Source: Candidatus Aquidulcis sp. (GTDB lineage: Bacteria > Chloroflexota > Anaerolineae > UBA4142). From it: a DNA stretch of 45,664 bases. A model generated the notes under the pieces. The model searched no databases. It was not told the DNA's origin and worked only from the letters and a program-made list of their open reading frames with translations. A program made the translations under genes and the position numbers. Numbering within the stretch: the first letter of the stretch is position 1; every line of letters begins with the position of its first letter. Below are positions 33,052-40,536 of this stretch, one piece after another. The stretch is taken from the NCBI GenBank assembly GCA_020723345.1, contig DYJA01000053.1:1-45664 (forward strand), read 5' to 3'.

Positions 33052-33974
33052 TGGCGGAATCTCAGCGACACATTTTGATCGTCGACAACGACGCGCGCAT
33101 CGTGGAAGAAATCGCGCGCGGGTTGAGCGATCAGACGACGTTCCAAATTCATGCCTTTACCAACGGCACCGCCGCGCGCGCGGCGTTGCGGCAAATGACA
33201 TTCGATTTGATTATCGCCGATTGGAAAATGGCGGACGTGGACGGCTTGACGCTGATTCGCGAAGCCAAAGCCCAATCGCCCGAAACCGTCACGGTCTTGA
33301 TGAGCGCGTACGAATTGACCGAAGCCAAATCGCTGTCCGAAGATTCGACCGCGCATCATTATTTGACCAAACCATTCACTATGGATGAACTGCTCAGTGT
33401 CGTCAATTCGATCCTGCCACCCGCGCCGCTGATCGGCGCGGTCGGCGACGCGCCGCTGGTCCTCAAAGTCGTACTCGGCGGCGACGCGAACGTCGGCAAA
33501 ACCAGTTTGATCGAACGCTACTGCACTTGCGAGTTCGATCCTGAGCGCGAGATGACGATCGGCGTAGATTTTCATTTGTACGACGCGCGCGTCGAGCAGA
33601 TGCCGCTCCGCCTCATCGTTTGGGATTTGGGCGGGCAGGAACGCTTTTCATTCGCGCGGCGCGCGTTCTATCGCGGCACCCAAGCCATCGGTTTGATCTT
33701 CGACGTGAGCAATCGCACGTCATTCTACAATTTGATGCGCTGGTGGCGCGAGGCGCGCGAATTTGCGCCCGACATTCCCATTCTCCTGCTCGCCAACAAG
33801 ACCGATCTGCCGCGCCAGGTGCCGCGCGACGAAGCGCAGCAAATCGCGCACGCGTGGAATACGCCGTTTTTCGAATCCTCGTGCGCGAGTGGCGATGGAA
33901 TCAACGAATTTTTTGAGGCGCTCGCGTTTCACGCGTGGCGTCACGCGCAACAAAAAAACGCAGAGGCGGGATAA
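33051..33974 (+). CDS. Response-regulator receiver fused to a Rab-like small GTPase
   Basis: 307 residues. Receiver 1-122: ILIVDNDARIV (D12), phospho-acceptor D57 (LIIADWKMADVDG), S85, K107 (HYLTKPFT), all switch residues present. GTPase about 136-297: P-loop GDANVGKTS (144-152), switch I TIGVDFHLY with T169, switch II WDLGGQERF (191-199) including the Gln of Ras Q61, Rab-like FDVSNRTSFYNLMRWWREA, NKTD (249-252) and SSCAS (276-280). No C-terminal cysteines for lipidation. Expected to be a GTP-hydrolysing switch gated by phosphorylation, acting with the Roadblock proteins of the same operon. The WDxxGQERF and TIGVDF text is much closer to eukaryotic Rab/Ras than to MglA. Confidence 0.92.
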   Translation: MAESQRHILIVDNDARIVEEIARGLSDQTTFQIHAFTNGTAARAALRQMTFDLIIADWKMADVDGLTLIREAKAQSPETVTVLMSAYELTEAKSLSEDSTAHHYLTKPFTMDELLSVVNSILPPAPLIGAVGDAPLVLKVVLGGDANVGKTSLIERYCTCEFDPEREMTIGVDFHLYDARVEQMPLRLIVWDLGGQERFSFARRAFYRGTQAIGLIFDVSNRTSFYNLMRWWREAREFAPDIPILLLANKTDLPRQVPRDEAQQIAHAWNTPFFESSCASGDGINEFFEALAFHAWRHAQQKNAEAG

Positions 33975-33981
33975 TCCCGCC
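33965..33981. repeat. Hairpin overlapping the GTPase stop codon
   Basis: GGCGGGA-TAA-TCCCGCC: 7-bp stem with the stop codon as the loop, followed by a weak CCCTTTGCATTT. Possible operon 3' end, not a strong terminator. Confidence 0.5.
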
Positions 33982-33992
33982 CCTTTGCATTT

Positions 33993-34054
33993 GGCAATCA
34001 GTCGATCAGGAATCAGTCAACTCGTTGCCTGATTGACCGATTGCCTGATCACTG
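33993..34054. repeat. Octad-repeat palindrome (AATCAGTC type)
   Basis: About 8-bp words CAATCAGT, CGATCAGG, AATCAGTC on the left and GATTGACC, GATTGCCT, GATCACTG on the right. It includes the stop and encodes the last ~10 residues (from IRQSVNQATS) of the isopentenyl phosphate kinase gene. Same family as 42179-42277. Confidence 0.8.
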
Positions 34055-34838
34055 TCCCCTCTTCCGAATCCTCTTCCAGCAACGCGCGTCCGATCACGCC
34101 TGCGCGCGTCGCACTGACGATCTGCACGCGCAGCGTCGGTATCTGCTGAACGAGCGCGAGCATGATCTTGACTTTGGCAAGCATCCCCCCGGTCACATCT
34201 ACGCCGTGCGATCCGCGCAACTGCGATTCGATTTGCGGAAAATTCGCGGGCGTGATCGCGCGGATCAATTGCGCGGACGCGTCTTGCAACGGATCGGCGG
34301 TAAAGACGCCCTCCACGATCCCCGCGAGAATGATGCGCGACGGTTTGAGGATCGGCGCGAGGTACGCAAAAATCATTTCCGTCGACGCGATCGACATTTC
34401 GCGCGTTTCGTCGAACGCAACGTCGCCGTGGACGAGCGGCAAAAGATTGCGCGCGAGCGCGGCTTGAATCGGCGCGGTCGCCAGCTCGACCAGTTCACCA
34501 TCGCGGCAGCGCGCCGACGCGGACGGTTGCAGCGCGACCACCGGCACACTCTCGGCGAGAAAAATATCCGTGACGAGGCGCGCGAGGCGCGCGGCGGACG
34601 CACCGGTTTCGGCATACGCGCGCCAGCTGCCGCGTTCGCCAAAACCAAATTTCCGCGCGGCAAAGTGCCCGAACGATCCGCTGCCGTGCCCGATCAATAA
34701 TTCGAGCGCGGGCTGCGCGTCGCGCGCGCGCTTGACCTCGCGCGCGATTTGGCGGATCACATCTTGCCGCGCCCTCGCCTCGCGCGTCTTGTCCGTAATC
34801 GCCGAGCCGCCAAGTTTGAGGAAGATCAGTTCAGCCAA
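34017..34838 (-). CDS. Isopentenyl phosphate kinase-like protein (amino acid kinase fold)
   Basis: 273 residues. N-terminal FLKLGGSAITDK (G10-G11), glycine loop with putative catalytic histidine GHGSGSFGHFAA (H58), VVALQPSAS, LVHGDVAFDE, IASTEMIFAYLAPILKPSRIILAGIVEGVFTADP, HGVDVTGGMLAKV. These are hallmarks of archaeal-type IPK, which phosphorylates isopentenyl phosphate to IPP in the alternative mevalonate pathway. IPK genes are established in some Chloroflexota such as Roseiflexus. Glutamate-5-kinase or UMP kinase are less likely given GSFGH. The last residues come from the repeat at 33993-34054. Confidence 0.88.
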   Translation of the reverse strand: MAELIFLKLGGSAITDKTREARARQDVIRQIAREVKRARDAQPALELLIGHGSGSFGHFAARKFGFGERGSWRAYAETGASAARLARLVTDIFLAESVPVVALQPSASARCRDGELVELATAPIQAALARNLLPLVHGDVAFDETREMSIASTEMIFAYLAPILKPSRIILAGIVEGVFTADPLQDASAQLIRAITPANFPQIESQLRGSHGVDVTGGMLAKVKIMLALVQQIPTLRVQIVSATRAGVIGRALLEEDSEEGTVIRQSVNQATS

Positions 34839-34857
34839 CCCACATCTCCATCGAAAA

Positions 34858-34905
34858 GCAGGGGAGCAAGGGGGATTTTTCTCCCTTGCTCCCCGCTCCC
34901 CTGCT
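34858..34905. repeat. Heptad-repeat palindrome (GCTCCCC type)
   Basis: Left AGCAGGG, GAGCAAG, GGGG; right CTTGCTC, CCCGCTC, CCCTGCT around GATTTTTCT. Outer arms AGCAGGGGAGC (34858-34868) / GCTCCCCTGCT (34895-34905) are perfect. It fills the gap between the binding protein stop and the kinase start. Confidence 0.82.
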
Positions 34906-34911
34906 ACGGTT

Positions 34912-36237
34912 TTAAGGGATGTTTCCCAAAATGCGATTGACGCGCGCGACGGCGTTTTTCAACGCGGCGTTTGGATCCGCGCCGTTCGCGACGCTCGTCC
35001 ACATTTCGACGATTGCCGCGTCGATCAGCGCGGCGTCTTTCACGGAGGGCGCGGCGCGCGCGACCGGCAGCGACTCGCCGAAACCGTCGCGCAGGCGCAG
35101 AAACAACGGCGGCACGTTCGGTGCGAGCAGAGATTGCGCGGAGACGCGCACGGGAACGCCCAACGTCGCGCGCGACCAGAGCGCGCTTTGCGCGGGCGCG
35201 GTGAGCCAGCGCGCCAACAACCACGCTGCGCGCACGCGTTCCTCGGACGCGCGAAAGATCGCGATGTTCGCGCCGGTCACTGTCGTGACCGGGCGCGCCG
35301 GATCGTTTTGCGGAACGTTCGCGACACCCCACTGCAAATTCGCGTTCGCGCGCGCCGTCGCGTCGCCAAGCGCGGCGAGATCGCCCGTCGTCCCGAACAG
35401 CAGCGCGGTTTTGCTCTGCGCGAAATCCGCGCGCGCGCCTCCGGCGGAATCCGCCAAGTACGCCGCGCCCCCTTTCGTCAGCGCGACGATCAGTTGCAGC
35501 GCTTTCAAACCCGCGTCGTCGCCGAACTGCGCTTGCGTTTGCGCGTCATTCAGAATATTTCCGCCGCGACTGAAGAGGAACGCGTAAAACACTGCCGCGT
35601 CCGGCGGCATCGCCCAGCCGCGCGCGTTGCCGCGCGTCGTCGTGCGCGCAACATTGCTAAATTGATCCCAGGTACGCGGCGTTTCGATTTTCGCCGCGCG
35701 CAACAGATCGGTGTTATAGTACAGAACAACCGCGCGCTGATCGAACGGCAGCGCGAACGTCTGATTTTTCAGTTCGGGGAATTTGCCCGCGTCGAGGAAA
35801 CCGGGAAAGAAATCGGCGCGTTCGTCGTCGCGCAGACCTTGCTTGTCATCGCCGATCAGCGCGTCGAGGTTTGCCAGCGAGCCGCGCCGCGCAAATTCGG
35901 CGAGCGTGCGATTGTCGGCGATCACGACATCGGGCGTCTGGTTCAGCGCAATCGCCGCCAGCCCCTGCCGCAAAATATCGCCGTCGTTCGCCTTCGCTTC
36001 GACGCGGACGGTGAGCGTGGGATACGCTTTGTGAAAATCGGCGGCAAGTGCGTTGAGAAGCGCGGCGGATGCGTCGGGTTGCGCGTGCCACAAGGTGAGT
36101 GTGATTGACGTGTTGATGGTGGGCGCGACAAGCGGAGCAGTTTGCATGGGGGGCACACTGGCGCAAGCAGAGAAACCAATGAGAGCTAGAACTCCCACGG
36201 TGGTAGACAGACGTCGTCTAGTTCGGAGTAGAATCAT
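34912..36237 (-). CDS. Extracellular substrate-binding lipoprotein, sugar ABC transporter type (SBP family 1)
   Basis: 441 residues. Signal peptide with lipoprotein-type cysteine (RRRLSTTVGVLALIGFSACAS), then ITLTLWHAQPDASAALLNALAADFHKAYPTLTVRVE, PDVVIADNRTLAEFARRG, LPFDQRAVVLYYNTDLLRAAKIETPRTWDQF, YAFLFSRGGNI and a C-terminal WLTAPAQSALWSRATLGVPVR, the usual family 1 order. It would deliver a carbohydrate or similar ligand to an ABC permease, but no permease or ATPase gene is adjacent, so it is an orphan. It borders the low-GC island on its 5' side. Confidence 0.87.
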   Translation of the reverse strand: MILLRTRRRLSTTVGVLALIGFSACASVPPMQTAPLVAPTINTSITLTLWHAQPDASAALLNALAADFHKAYPTLTVRVEAKANDGDILRQGLAAIALNQTPDVVIADNRTLAEFARRGSLANLDALIGDDKQGLRDDERADFFPGFLDAGKFPELKNQTFALPFDQRAVVLYYNTDLLRAAKIETPRTWDQFSNVARTTTRGNARGWAMPPDAAVFYAFLFSRGGNILNDAQTQAQFGDDAGLKALQLIVALTKGGAAYLADSAGGARADFAQSKTALLFGTTGDLAALGDATARANANLQWGVANVPQNDPARPVTTVTGANIAIFRASEERVRAAWLLARWLTAPAQSALWSRATLGVPVRVSAQSLLAPNVPPLFLRLRDGFGESLPVARAAPSVKDAALIDAAIVEMWTSVANGADPNAALKNAVARVNRILGNIP

Positions 36238-36315
36238 TACAGAGTATCGAACTCATGGCTCACGGATGGCAAGGTCGTCATGGCTGGGCGACCTTGTGCA
36301 TAACCTGTCGACCGC

Positions 36316-36738
36316 TTATTTCTTCGTGAAACTCCCGATATCTGCAAGCAGATCAAGCAAGTCTCTGCCGTTGCTGAGTAGGACGCTGATCGTGGGCAAT
36401 ATCAGAGAATTCAAGAAATTCAACAAGGCACGCAAATCGAATGCCGTATTTCGAGTTGCTCGGATTCGGTCGTGATAATCAATTAATTTGCCGATATGTT
36501 CTAACGTTTCTTTGCTCAGAACAGGCCCTTGGCTTTCCAATTCTCTAATCTGCTCCTGTATCTTGTTCAGCGTCTTCCATTTTGCGCGCACAATGATATT
36601 CGAGAGAATGTTCTGAATGCCGATAAATAGAACGATGGTATAGCCCCACATAAAAAGTAACGAGACCCCAATACCGATACGCGGCAATATGTTGGACACC
36701 GAAAAGAATATCGTCAGCAGAGTCCCGAAGAAAATCAC
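36316..36738 (-). CDS. Membrane protein, C-terminal fragment after frameshift
   Basis: 140 residues in this frame: two membrane spans (IFFGTLLTIFFSVSNILPRIGIGVSLLFMWGYTIVLFIGI), then a helical region LNKIQEQIRELESQGPVLSKETLEHIGKLIDYHDRIRATRN and LLNFLNSLILPTISVLLSNG. Upstream of its first ATG the same frame reads QVIEQLSATLTIGFYIVI, a natural continuation of the N-terminal fragment at 36735-37427. A one-base deletion near 36785 separates the two, so they are probably one ~370-residue polytopic membrane protein broken in nature or by a sequencing error. Function unknown. Confidence 0.65.
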   Translation of the reverse strand: MIFFGTLLTIFFSVSNILPRIGIGVSLLFMWGYTIVLFIGIQNILSNIIVRAKWKTLNKIQEQIRELESQGPVLSKETLEHIGKLIDYHDRIRATRNTAFDLRALLNFLNSLILPTISVLLSNGRDLLDLLADIGSFTKK

Positions 36739-37427
36739 AATGTAGAAACCAATAGTGAGGGTGGCAGAAAGTTGCTCAATGACTTGCGAGTGCTTGGGTC
36801 AGCAGGGAAAAGATCGAAGCTGTAATTTCTCAAGCGGGTCACCATCCAAAAGAGGTATTGGAAAGCCAAATAAACGCACACGCCATGGAAGAAATTGAAT
36901 ACGACATTGGCTCCAACAAGTCCCCACCCGAACATTCTAAAGAGAGCGGGGTCTAGCGCGATAAAGCCAAGATGAACTGCGAGCGAAAAGAGCACGCCAA
37001 AAGAAACTTGCTTTTTCAAGTCAAAGCTCTCGTTAAACCACCTTTCCAAATCCTCCAAATCAGCGAGAGAGTCCATCGCATCCAAGTAATTGTTTCGGAA
37101 GGCGGCGAAGGAATGGTCGATATAGGCTTGCAATGCGATCTGGACAAGAAAGATGTAGATGACATTTACCAGAAATAGCGTTAGTCCCCAAAGGTCCAGC
37201 TGGGCTTCTCTCCAAATGAGCGTTATCAAAAAGCCAAGCGACGATAGGGGTAACGTGAGGATGAGCACGTTGCTCCCATACGTTGGTCTGGCGGGATGGT
37301 TTGTGATCTTGGCGATTTGAGTGCCGAATTCATCAGCGATCAGTTTGTTGATGGTTCGATATTTGCCTGCGTCCAATTGATTCTTCAGAATTTGGCGCTT
37401 TTGGAAAAGGTCGGTATTTTGTGCCAT
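36735..37427 (-). CDS. Membrane protein, N-terminal fragment before frameshift
   Basis: 230 residues: a soluble N-terminal segment (FQKRQILKNQLDAGKYRTINKLIADEFGTQI), then four hydrophobic spans (LILTLPLSSLGFLITLIW; LTLFLVNVIYIFLVQIAL; VSFGVLFSLAVHLGFIAL; VVFNFFHGVCVYLAFQYLFW) and the conserved-looking RNYSFDLFPADPS. After that the frame shifts and ends in a short unrelated tail SNFLPPSLLVSTL. The intact protein would continue into 36316-36738. No function is recognised. It starts 116 bp from the MITE-like element at 37542-37723. Confidence 0.65.
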   Translation of the reverse strand: MAQNTDLFQKRQILKNQLDAGKYRTINKLIADEFGTQIAKITNHPARPTYGSNVLILTLPLSSLGFLITLIWREAQLDLWGLTLFLVNVIYIFLVQIALQAYIDHSFAAFRNNYLDAMDSLADLEDLERWFNESFDLKKQVSFGVLFSLAVHLGFIALDPALFRMFGWGLVGANVVFNFFHGVCVYLAFQYLFWMVTRLRNYSFDLFPADPSTRKSLSNFLPPSLLVSTL

Positions 37428-37533
37428 GGTTTATTGGTTTCCTTTCAAAGCCAAACGTGTCTAGCCCGCCAAGAATTCTTCCGGCGAGCGCACCCGTTGC
37501 TTGACGCGCGCTAAATCGGAGAAGAGCGGCATA

Positions 37534-37731
37534 GAAAAGTGGGCATGGTTCAAGTTAGCTTGACACTTTTCCAGGACAGAAGACTTGGCGAACTGGACAT
37601 AAGAGTCAAGAATCCACAGTTTTATGCTCAAAATAGCCACTTCGAGGCACTTGGTTGCCGAAAAATTTCCGAACCGTTGTGCAAAAGTGTCAATCTAACT
37701 TTTCAGAGTTTTTGAACCATGCCGAAAAGTG
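37534..37731. mobile_element. MITE-like element with terminal inverted repeats and 8-bp target duplication
   Basis: A 182-bp element (37542-37723). Its ends are GGCATGGTTCAA (37542-37553) and TTGAACCATGCC (37712-37723), perfectly complementary; a second block AGTTAG.TTGACACTTTT (37553-37570) pairs 17/18 with 37683-37700, offset by an 11-bp insertion in the right end. Both ends are flanked by the direct repeat GAAAAGTG (37534-37541 and 37724-37731), a textbook target-site duplication. It has no coding capacity. It interrupts the 3' end of the 37703-39248 gene, whose last six residues (GMVQKL) and stop are encoded by the element. An 8-bp duplication is compatible with several IS families; the parent is unknown. 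Confidence 0.82.
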
Positions 37732-38713
37732 AAATGCTCCCATAGTAATAAAATTTGCCGATCAAAGCATTGCCATGCTTGTAATGAGAGGTAAGAGCTT
37801 GATCTTTCGTTTGCCTTAAGAATTTAATAAATCCTCGGGTGGCTGTATGGGCAATCGAACTTTCATCGACAATTCTTGCACACCGACCGTATTCGCCATT
37901 GCTCCAATGGTGACAGAATGCCTTGTAGCTGTCAACGCGCCTCCGCAGGAGCTTTTCCAAAGAGAGGGTCATATCGGAGGGTGCATTTACAAAGATCTCG
38001 CGGAGGACCGCTTCATTCGTATCGACCGTTACTAGAATATCGCCATATTCATGTCGCTTCGCTTGGATGAATGGATTATAGAAACAGAGGATGCCGGCAT
38101 AATGAGTTTGCAGCATACGACTTTCGAGCAACATTGATTTCAAGATCGTCGTCAGGCGCTCGGAATTCGCTCCATACTGCTCAAGATAGGGAAGCATCTT
38201 TTCGGCCAGGCGGCCTTGCTCGATGACTCGGACGTGCAGCCAGCCCAACACTCCCCTTCTCGTATCTTCATCATAATCCAGCAAGTCATCAATGAGTTGC
38301 TCACAATATCGCGCTGCATTGAACCGTGTCTGTAAGAACCGATCGTGGTCAAGAATGTCTCGCACACAGTTGATCAGGTCGAAAATCATGTTGGATTTCA
38401 AACAGGCAATCTCCATATAGTCATTCCAAGAGAGCGCCAGTTGTCTTTGCTTGCCTGTATTGGCTTGCGCGAATGCCGCTTGGATCAGCGAAGTTAAAAC
38501 GAACTCCTTATGCCATTGGAGGTCCTGTTCATCAAACACCTGTGGCACCAAGAGTCTGAACAAGTGTCTGTATGTTCGACCCAGTTCTATTCCCGCAACT
38601 ATAGTTACGTTGAGAAGATCATCGCGGATCCTGTTAGTCGTGCAATACAAAAGGTTTTTTTCTATCAGCGCCGTGTCTGCGTCACACGTTCCCATCCAAG
38701 AACTGGCAACCAC
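37703..38713 (-). CDS. Isoprenoid-synthase-like protein, C-terminal fragment (frameshifted, MITE-truncated)
   Basis: 336 residues, weakly recognised. YMEIACLKSNMIFDLINCV followed by YCEQLIDDLLDYDEDTRRG resembles the KTA..LF and second aspartate-rich (DDxxD) regions of polyprenyl/ComQ-like trans-isoprenyl synthases. This is a guess. The frame extends upstream of its GTG as FQSVFDLDIAKQDDVRLLFV, joining the fragment 38748-39248 through a one-base shift. The C-terminus is cut by the MITE-like element. Base composition is visibly lower in GC than the flanking genes (about 47% on a sampled line), suggesting acquisition by transfer followed by decay. Confidence 0.5.
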   Translation of the reverse strand: MVASSWMGTCDADTALIEKNLLYCTTNRIRDDLLNVTIVAGIELGRTYRHLFRLLVPQVFDEQDLQWHKEFVLTSLIQAAFAQANTGKQRQLALSWNDYMEIACLKSNMIFDLINCVRDILDHDRFLQTRFNAARYCEQLIDDLLDYDEDTRRGVLGWLHVRVIEQGRLAEKMLPYLEQYGANSERLTTILKSMLLESRMLQTHYAGILCFYNPFIQAKRHEYGDILVTVDTNEAVLREIFVNAPSDMTLSLEKLLRRRVDSYKAFCHHWSNGEYGRCARIVDESSIAHTATRGFIKFLRQTKDQALTSHYKHGNALIGKFYYYGSISLFGMVQKL

Positions 38714-38747
38714 AAATAATAATCGTACGTCATCTTGCTTGGCGATA

Positions 38748-39248
38748 TCAAGATCGAAAACACTTTGAAAAGACTGACCACCTGTTCATTTCTTCTTTCA
38801 CAACATTGACTGAGACAGGGAATCCATGAAATGCCCCAACCAGAAATCCGGCGAGGCATCTCGACAGTTGGTCATAGATCTCAATTTTCGTTAGGTTGTA
38901 TCTTTCAACAGCCTCATCATACACCATCAGAATGAAATACGCACAAAATTGGACAATGCATTGCTCGATTTGCCTTTGAAGGAGTTGACATAGTCGCTTA
39001 ACGGTGTTCTTTTTATCTCGAGCATAAGAGCAATTCCCGCGAGTGAGCGATTCGAAAAACAACCAGCCTAGCAATCTGAATTCGATGGGCGGAAATTGTT
39101 GTCCCGCCTGACGGATTTTGCTTTTCACATGACGATAGGCTTGGATGGCAATACCCAACCTCAGCACACGCGTCCTCAAAAACGTCAGCGGGTTCATTCC
39201 AGGTAACTGCTCCAAGGAACAAAGCGCAATCTGGTTGAAGGACAACAA
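38748..39248 (-). CDS. N-terminal fragment of the same frameshifted gene
   Basis: 166 residues: LRTRVLRLGIAIQAYRHVKSKIRQ, LQRQIEQCIVQFCAYFILMVYDEAVERYNLT, YDQLSRCLAGFLVGAFHGFPVSVNVVKEEMNRW, then a short out-of-frame tail. The YDEAVER stretch sits where isoprenoid synthases have their first acidic motif, but it is not a good DDxxD. It should continue in the +1 frame into 37703-38713, giving about 500 residues. TTG start (or ATG 18 codons in); promoter at 39261-39288 gives an almost leaderless transcript. Confidence 0.5.
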   Translation of the reverse strand: MLSFNQIALCSLEQLPGMNPLTFLRTRVLRLGIAIQAYRHVKSKIRQAGQQFPPIEFRLLGWLFFESLTRGNCSYARDKKNTVKRLCQLLQRQIEQCIVQFCAYFILMVYDEAVERYNLTKIEIYDQLSRCLAGFLVGAFHGFPVSVNVVKEEMNRWSVFSKCFRS

Positions 39249-39260
39249 TCGTCAAGACAA

Positions 39261-39288
39261 ATTATAGCACAAACATGGCAAATAGCAA
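39261..39288 (-). promoter_or_regulatory. Promoter of the low-GC island gene
   Basis: Minus strand: -35 TTGCTA (39283-39288), 16-bp spacer, -10 TATAAT (39261-39266), 12 bases before the predicted TTG start at 39248. Confidence 0.55.
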
Positions 39289-39387
39289 TAAACCATTCGG
39301 GAATTCAAGGAAAGTGGACTAACCAAGCCAAGCGCGCGAGCCTTGTCGGTACGGTATTCTGCCCGCTCCAGAACTAGCACAACAGAA

Positions 39388-40533
39388 TCAGCCCCGCGCC
39401 TTGTTCAGCACCTGGTCAATTTCATGGGCTATATCAATCGCTGCCTGGGGACGCGCCAGTGTACGCGCTCGTTCTGCGAAACACGCGAGCGTGTCATTTC
39501 CTGGGGCAAGCCACCTCTGCAAGGTGTCTACAATTGCAGACGGCGATTGTCGCAACAGCCCCACTCCACTTTTCTCGACAAACAAAACATTCCCTTCTTC
39601 CTGACCCGGCACAAATCCGCTCAACAAAATCGGCAGACCACATGCCAGCGCCTCCATAATGGTCCCCGGTCCCGCTTTCGTGATGATGATATCGGACGCG
39701 CGCATCCAATCCGGCATATTCGACACGAAACCACACACCCGGACGGGTCTCTTCCACCGGGTTGTTTCTAATTTCTCACGCAATGCAACGTTCCGACCCG
39801 CGATGACAACCAACTGGGTTGAGAGATTCGCCTGGTCAATTGCCCAAGCCGTCTCGTACAAACGGCCCATTCCCTCACCTCCACCCACCAACAGAATTGT
39901 TCGTAGATTGGGATCCAATCCGAATTCATTGCGATGTTCAGCCTTGCTCCTACTATTGCCGATAAACTTGAGACTGATGGGCTGCCCCAATACTTTCAGT
40001 TTTCGCTCTGCCACACCGAACCGTCGAGCAACTTCTCGTGCCCCTTCTGTAGGAACAGTAAAAAGATCAACTTCACGCTCGAACCACAGTGCATGGGCAT
40101 CAAAGAGGTCCGTCACCACCGTCACGAAAGGGATTCGTAAACCGGATTGGCGCACTAGGCGTAAGGGCAGGGTCGTTAGAAACGGATGAACGCTTACGAT
40201 GAGATCCGGGGGTTCAGAATGCAAGAATCGCATGAACCAATTATTGATGAAATGGTCAAGTAGACGTATTGCCACAGTTGCGCCGCGCGGAGTATTGGTC
40301 AGACGAAACAGCGTTCGCCACAGTGGCTCCATGTAGGTGACTAAGGGAAAATACCAAGCGGCACCATGATTGAACGGAAAGCGCGCTCCCCGTGCGATTC
40401 CATCCACCATGGAAACATGATAACGGGTTGGAAACTCGTGCGCGAGCGCTTCGGCAAGCGCTTGGGCAGCGGCGCGATGACCGCCTCCGGTATCGGACAT
40501 CAGAAAGAGAATACGTCTTGGAGTATTGTGCAT
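39388..40533 (-). CDS. MGDG synthase/processive glycolipid glycosyltransferase-like protein (GT28/MurG fold)
   Basis: 381 residues. N-terminal ILFLMSDTGGGHRAAAQALAEAL is the signature of the monogalactosyldiacylglycerol synthase/UgtP family (SxGxGH). Then DLIVSVHPFLTTLPLRLVRQ, FVTVVTDLFDAHALWF and the sugar-nucleotide site LVGGGEGMGRLYE, VCGFVSNMPDWMRASDIIITKAGPGTIMEALACGLPILLSGFVPGQEEGN. It probably transfers a hexose from UDP-sugar to diacylglycerol or a similar lipid at the inner membrane face. The ATG lies 3 bp after the MFS stop, so the two are co-translated. Confidence 0.9.
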   Translation of the reverse strand: MHNTPRRILFLMSDTGGGHRAAAQALAEALAHEFPTRYHVSMVDGIARGARFPFNHGAAWYFPLVTYMEPLWRTLFRLTNTPRGATVAIRLLDHFINNWFMRFLHSEPPDLIVSVHPFLTTLPLRLVRQSGLRIPFVTVVTDLFDAHALWFEREVDLFTVPTEGAREVARRFGVAERKLKVLGQPISLKFIGNSRSKAEHRNEFGLDPNLRTILLVGGGEGMGRLYETAWAIDQANLSTQLVVIAGRNVALREKLETTRWKRPVRVCGFVSNMPDWMRASDIIITKAGPGTIMEALACGLPILLSGFVPGQEEGNVLFVEKSGVGLLRQSPSAIVDTLQRWLAPGNDTLACFAERARTLARPQAAIDIAHEIDQVLNKARG

Positions 40534-40536
40534 AGA

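Noticed and set aside
34858-34905. Rho-independent terminator between kinase and binding protein
   Set aside because: The T-tract is in the loop, not after the stem; the symmetric heptad words fit the repeat class better.
34570-36108. 512-codon plus-strand open frame opposite the binding protein and kinase genes
   Set aside because: Arg/Ala-rich translation with no family features; it is a shadow of the minus-strand genes in high-GC sequence and spans their border.
37296-37514. 72-codon plus-strand open frame in the low-GC island
   Set aside because: Overlaps the coding start of the membrane protein gene on the other strand, with no Shine-Dalgarno or recognisable protein features.
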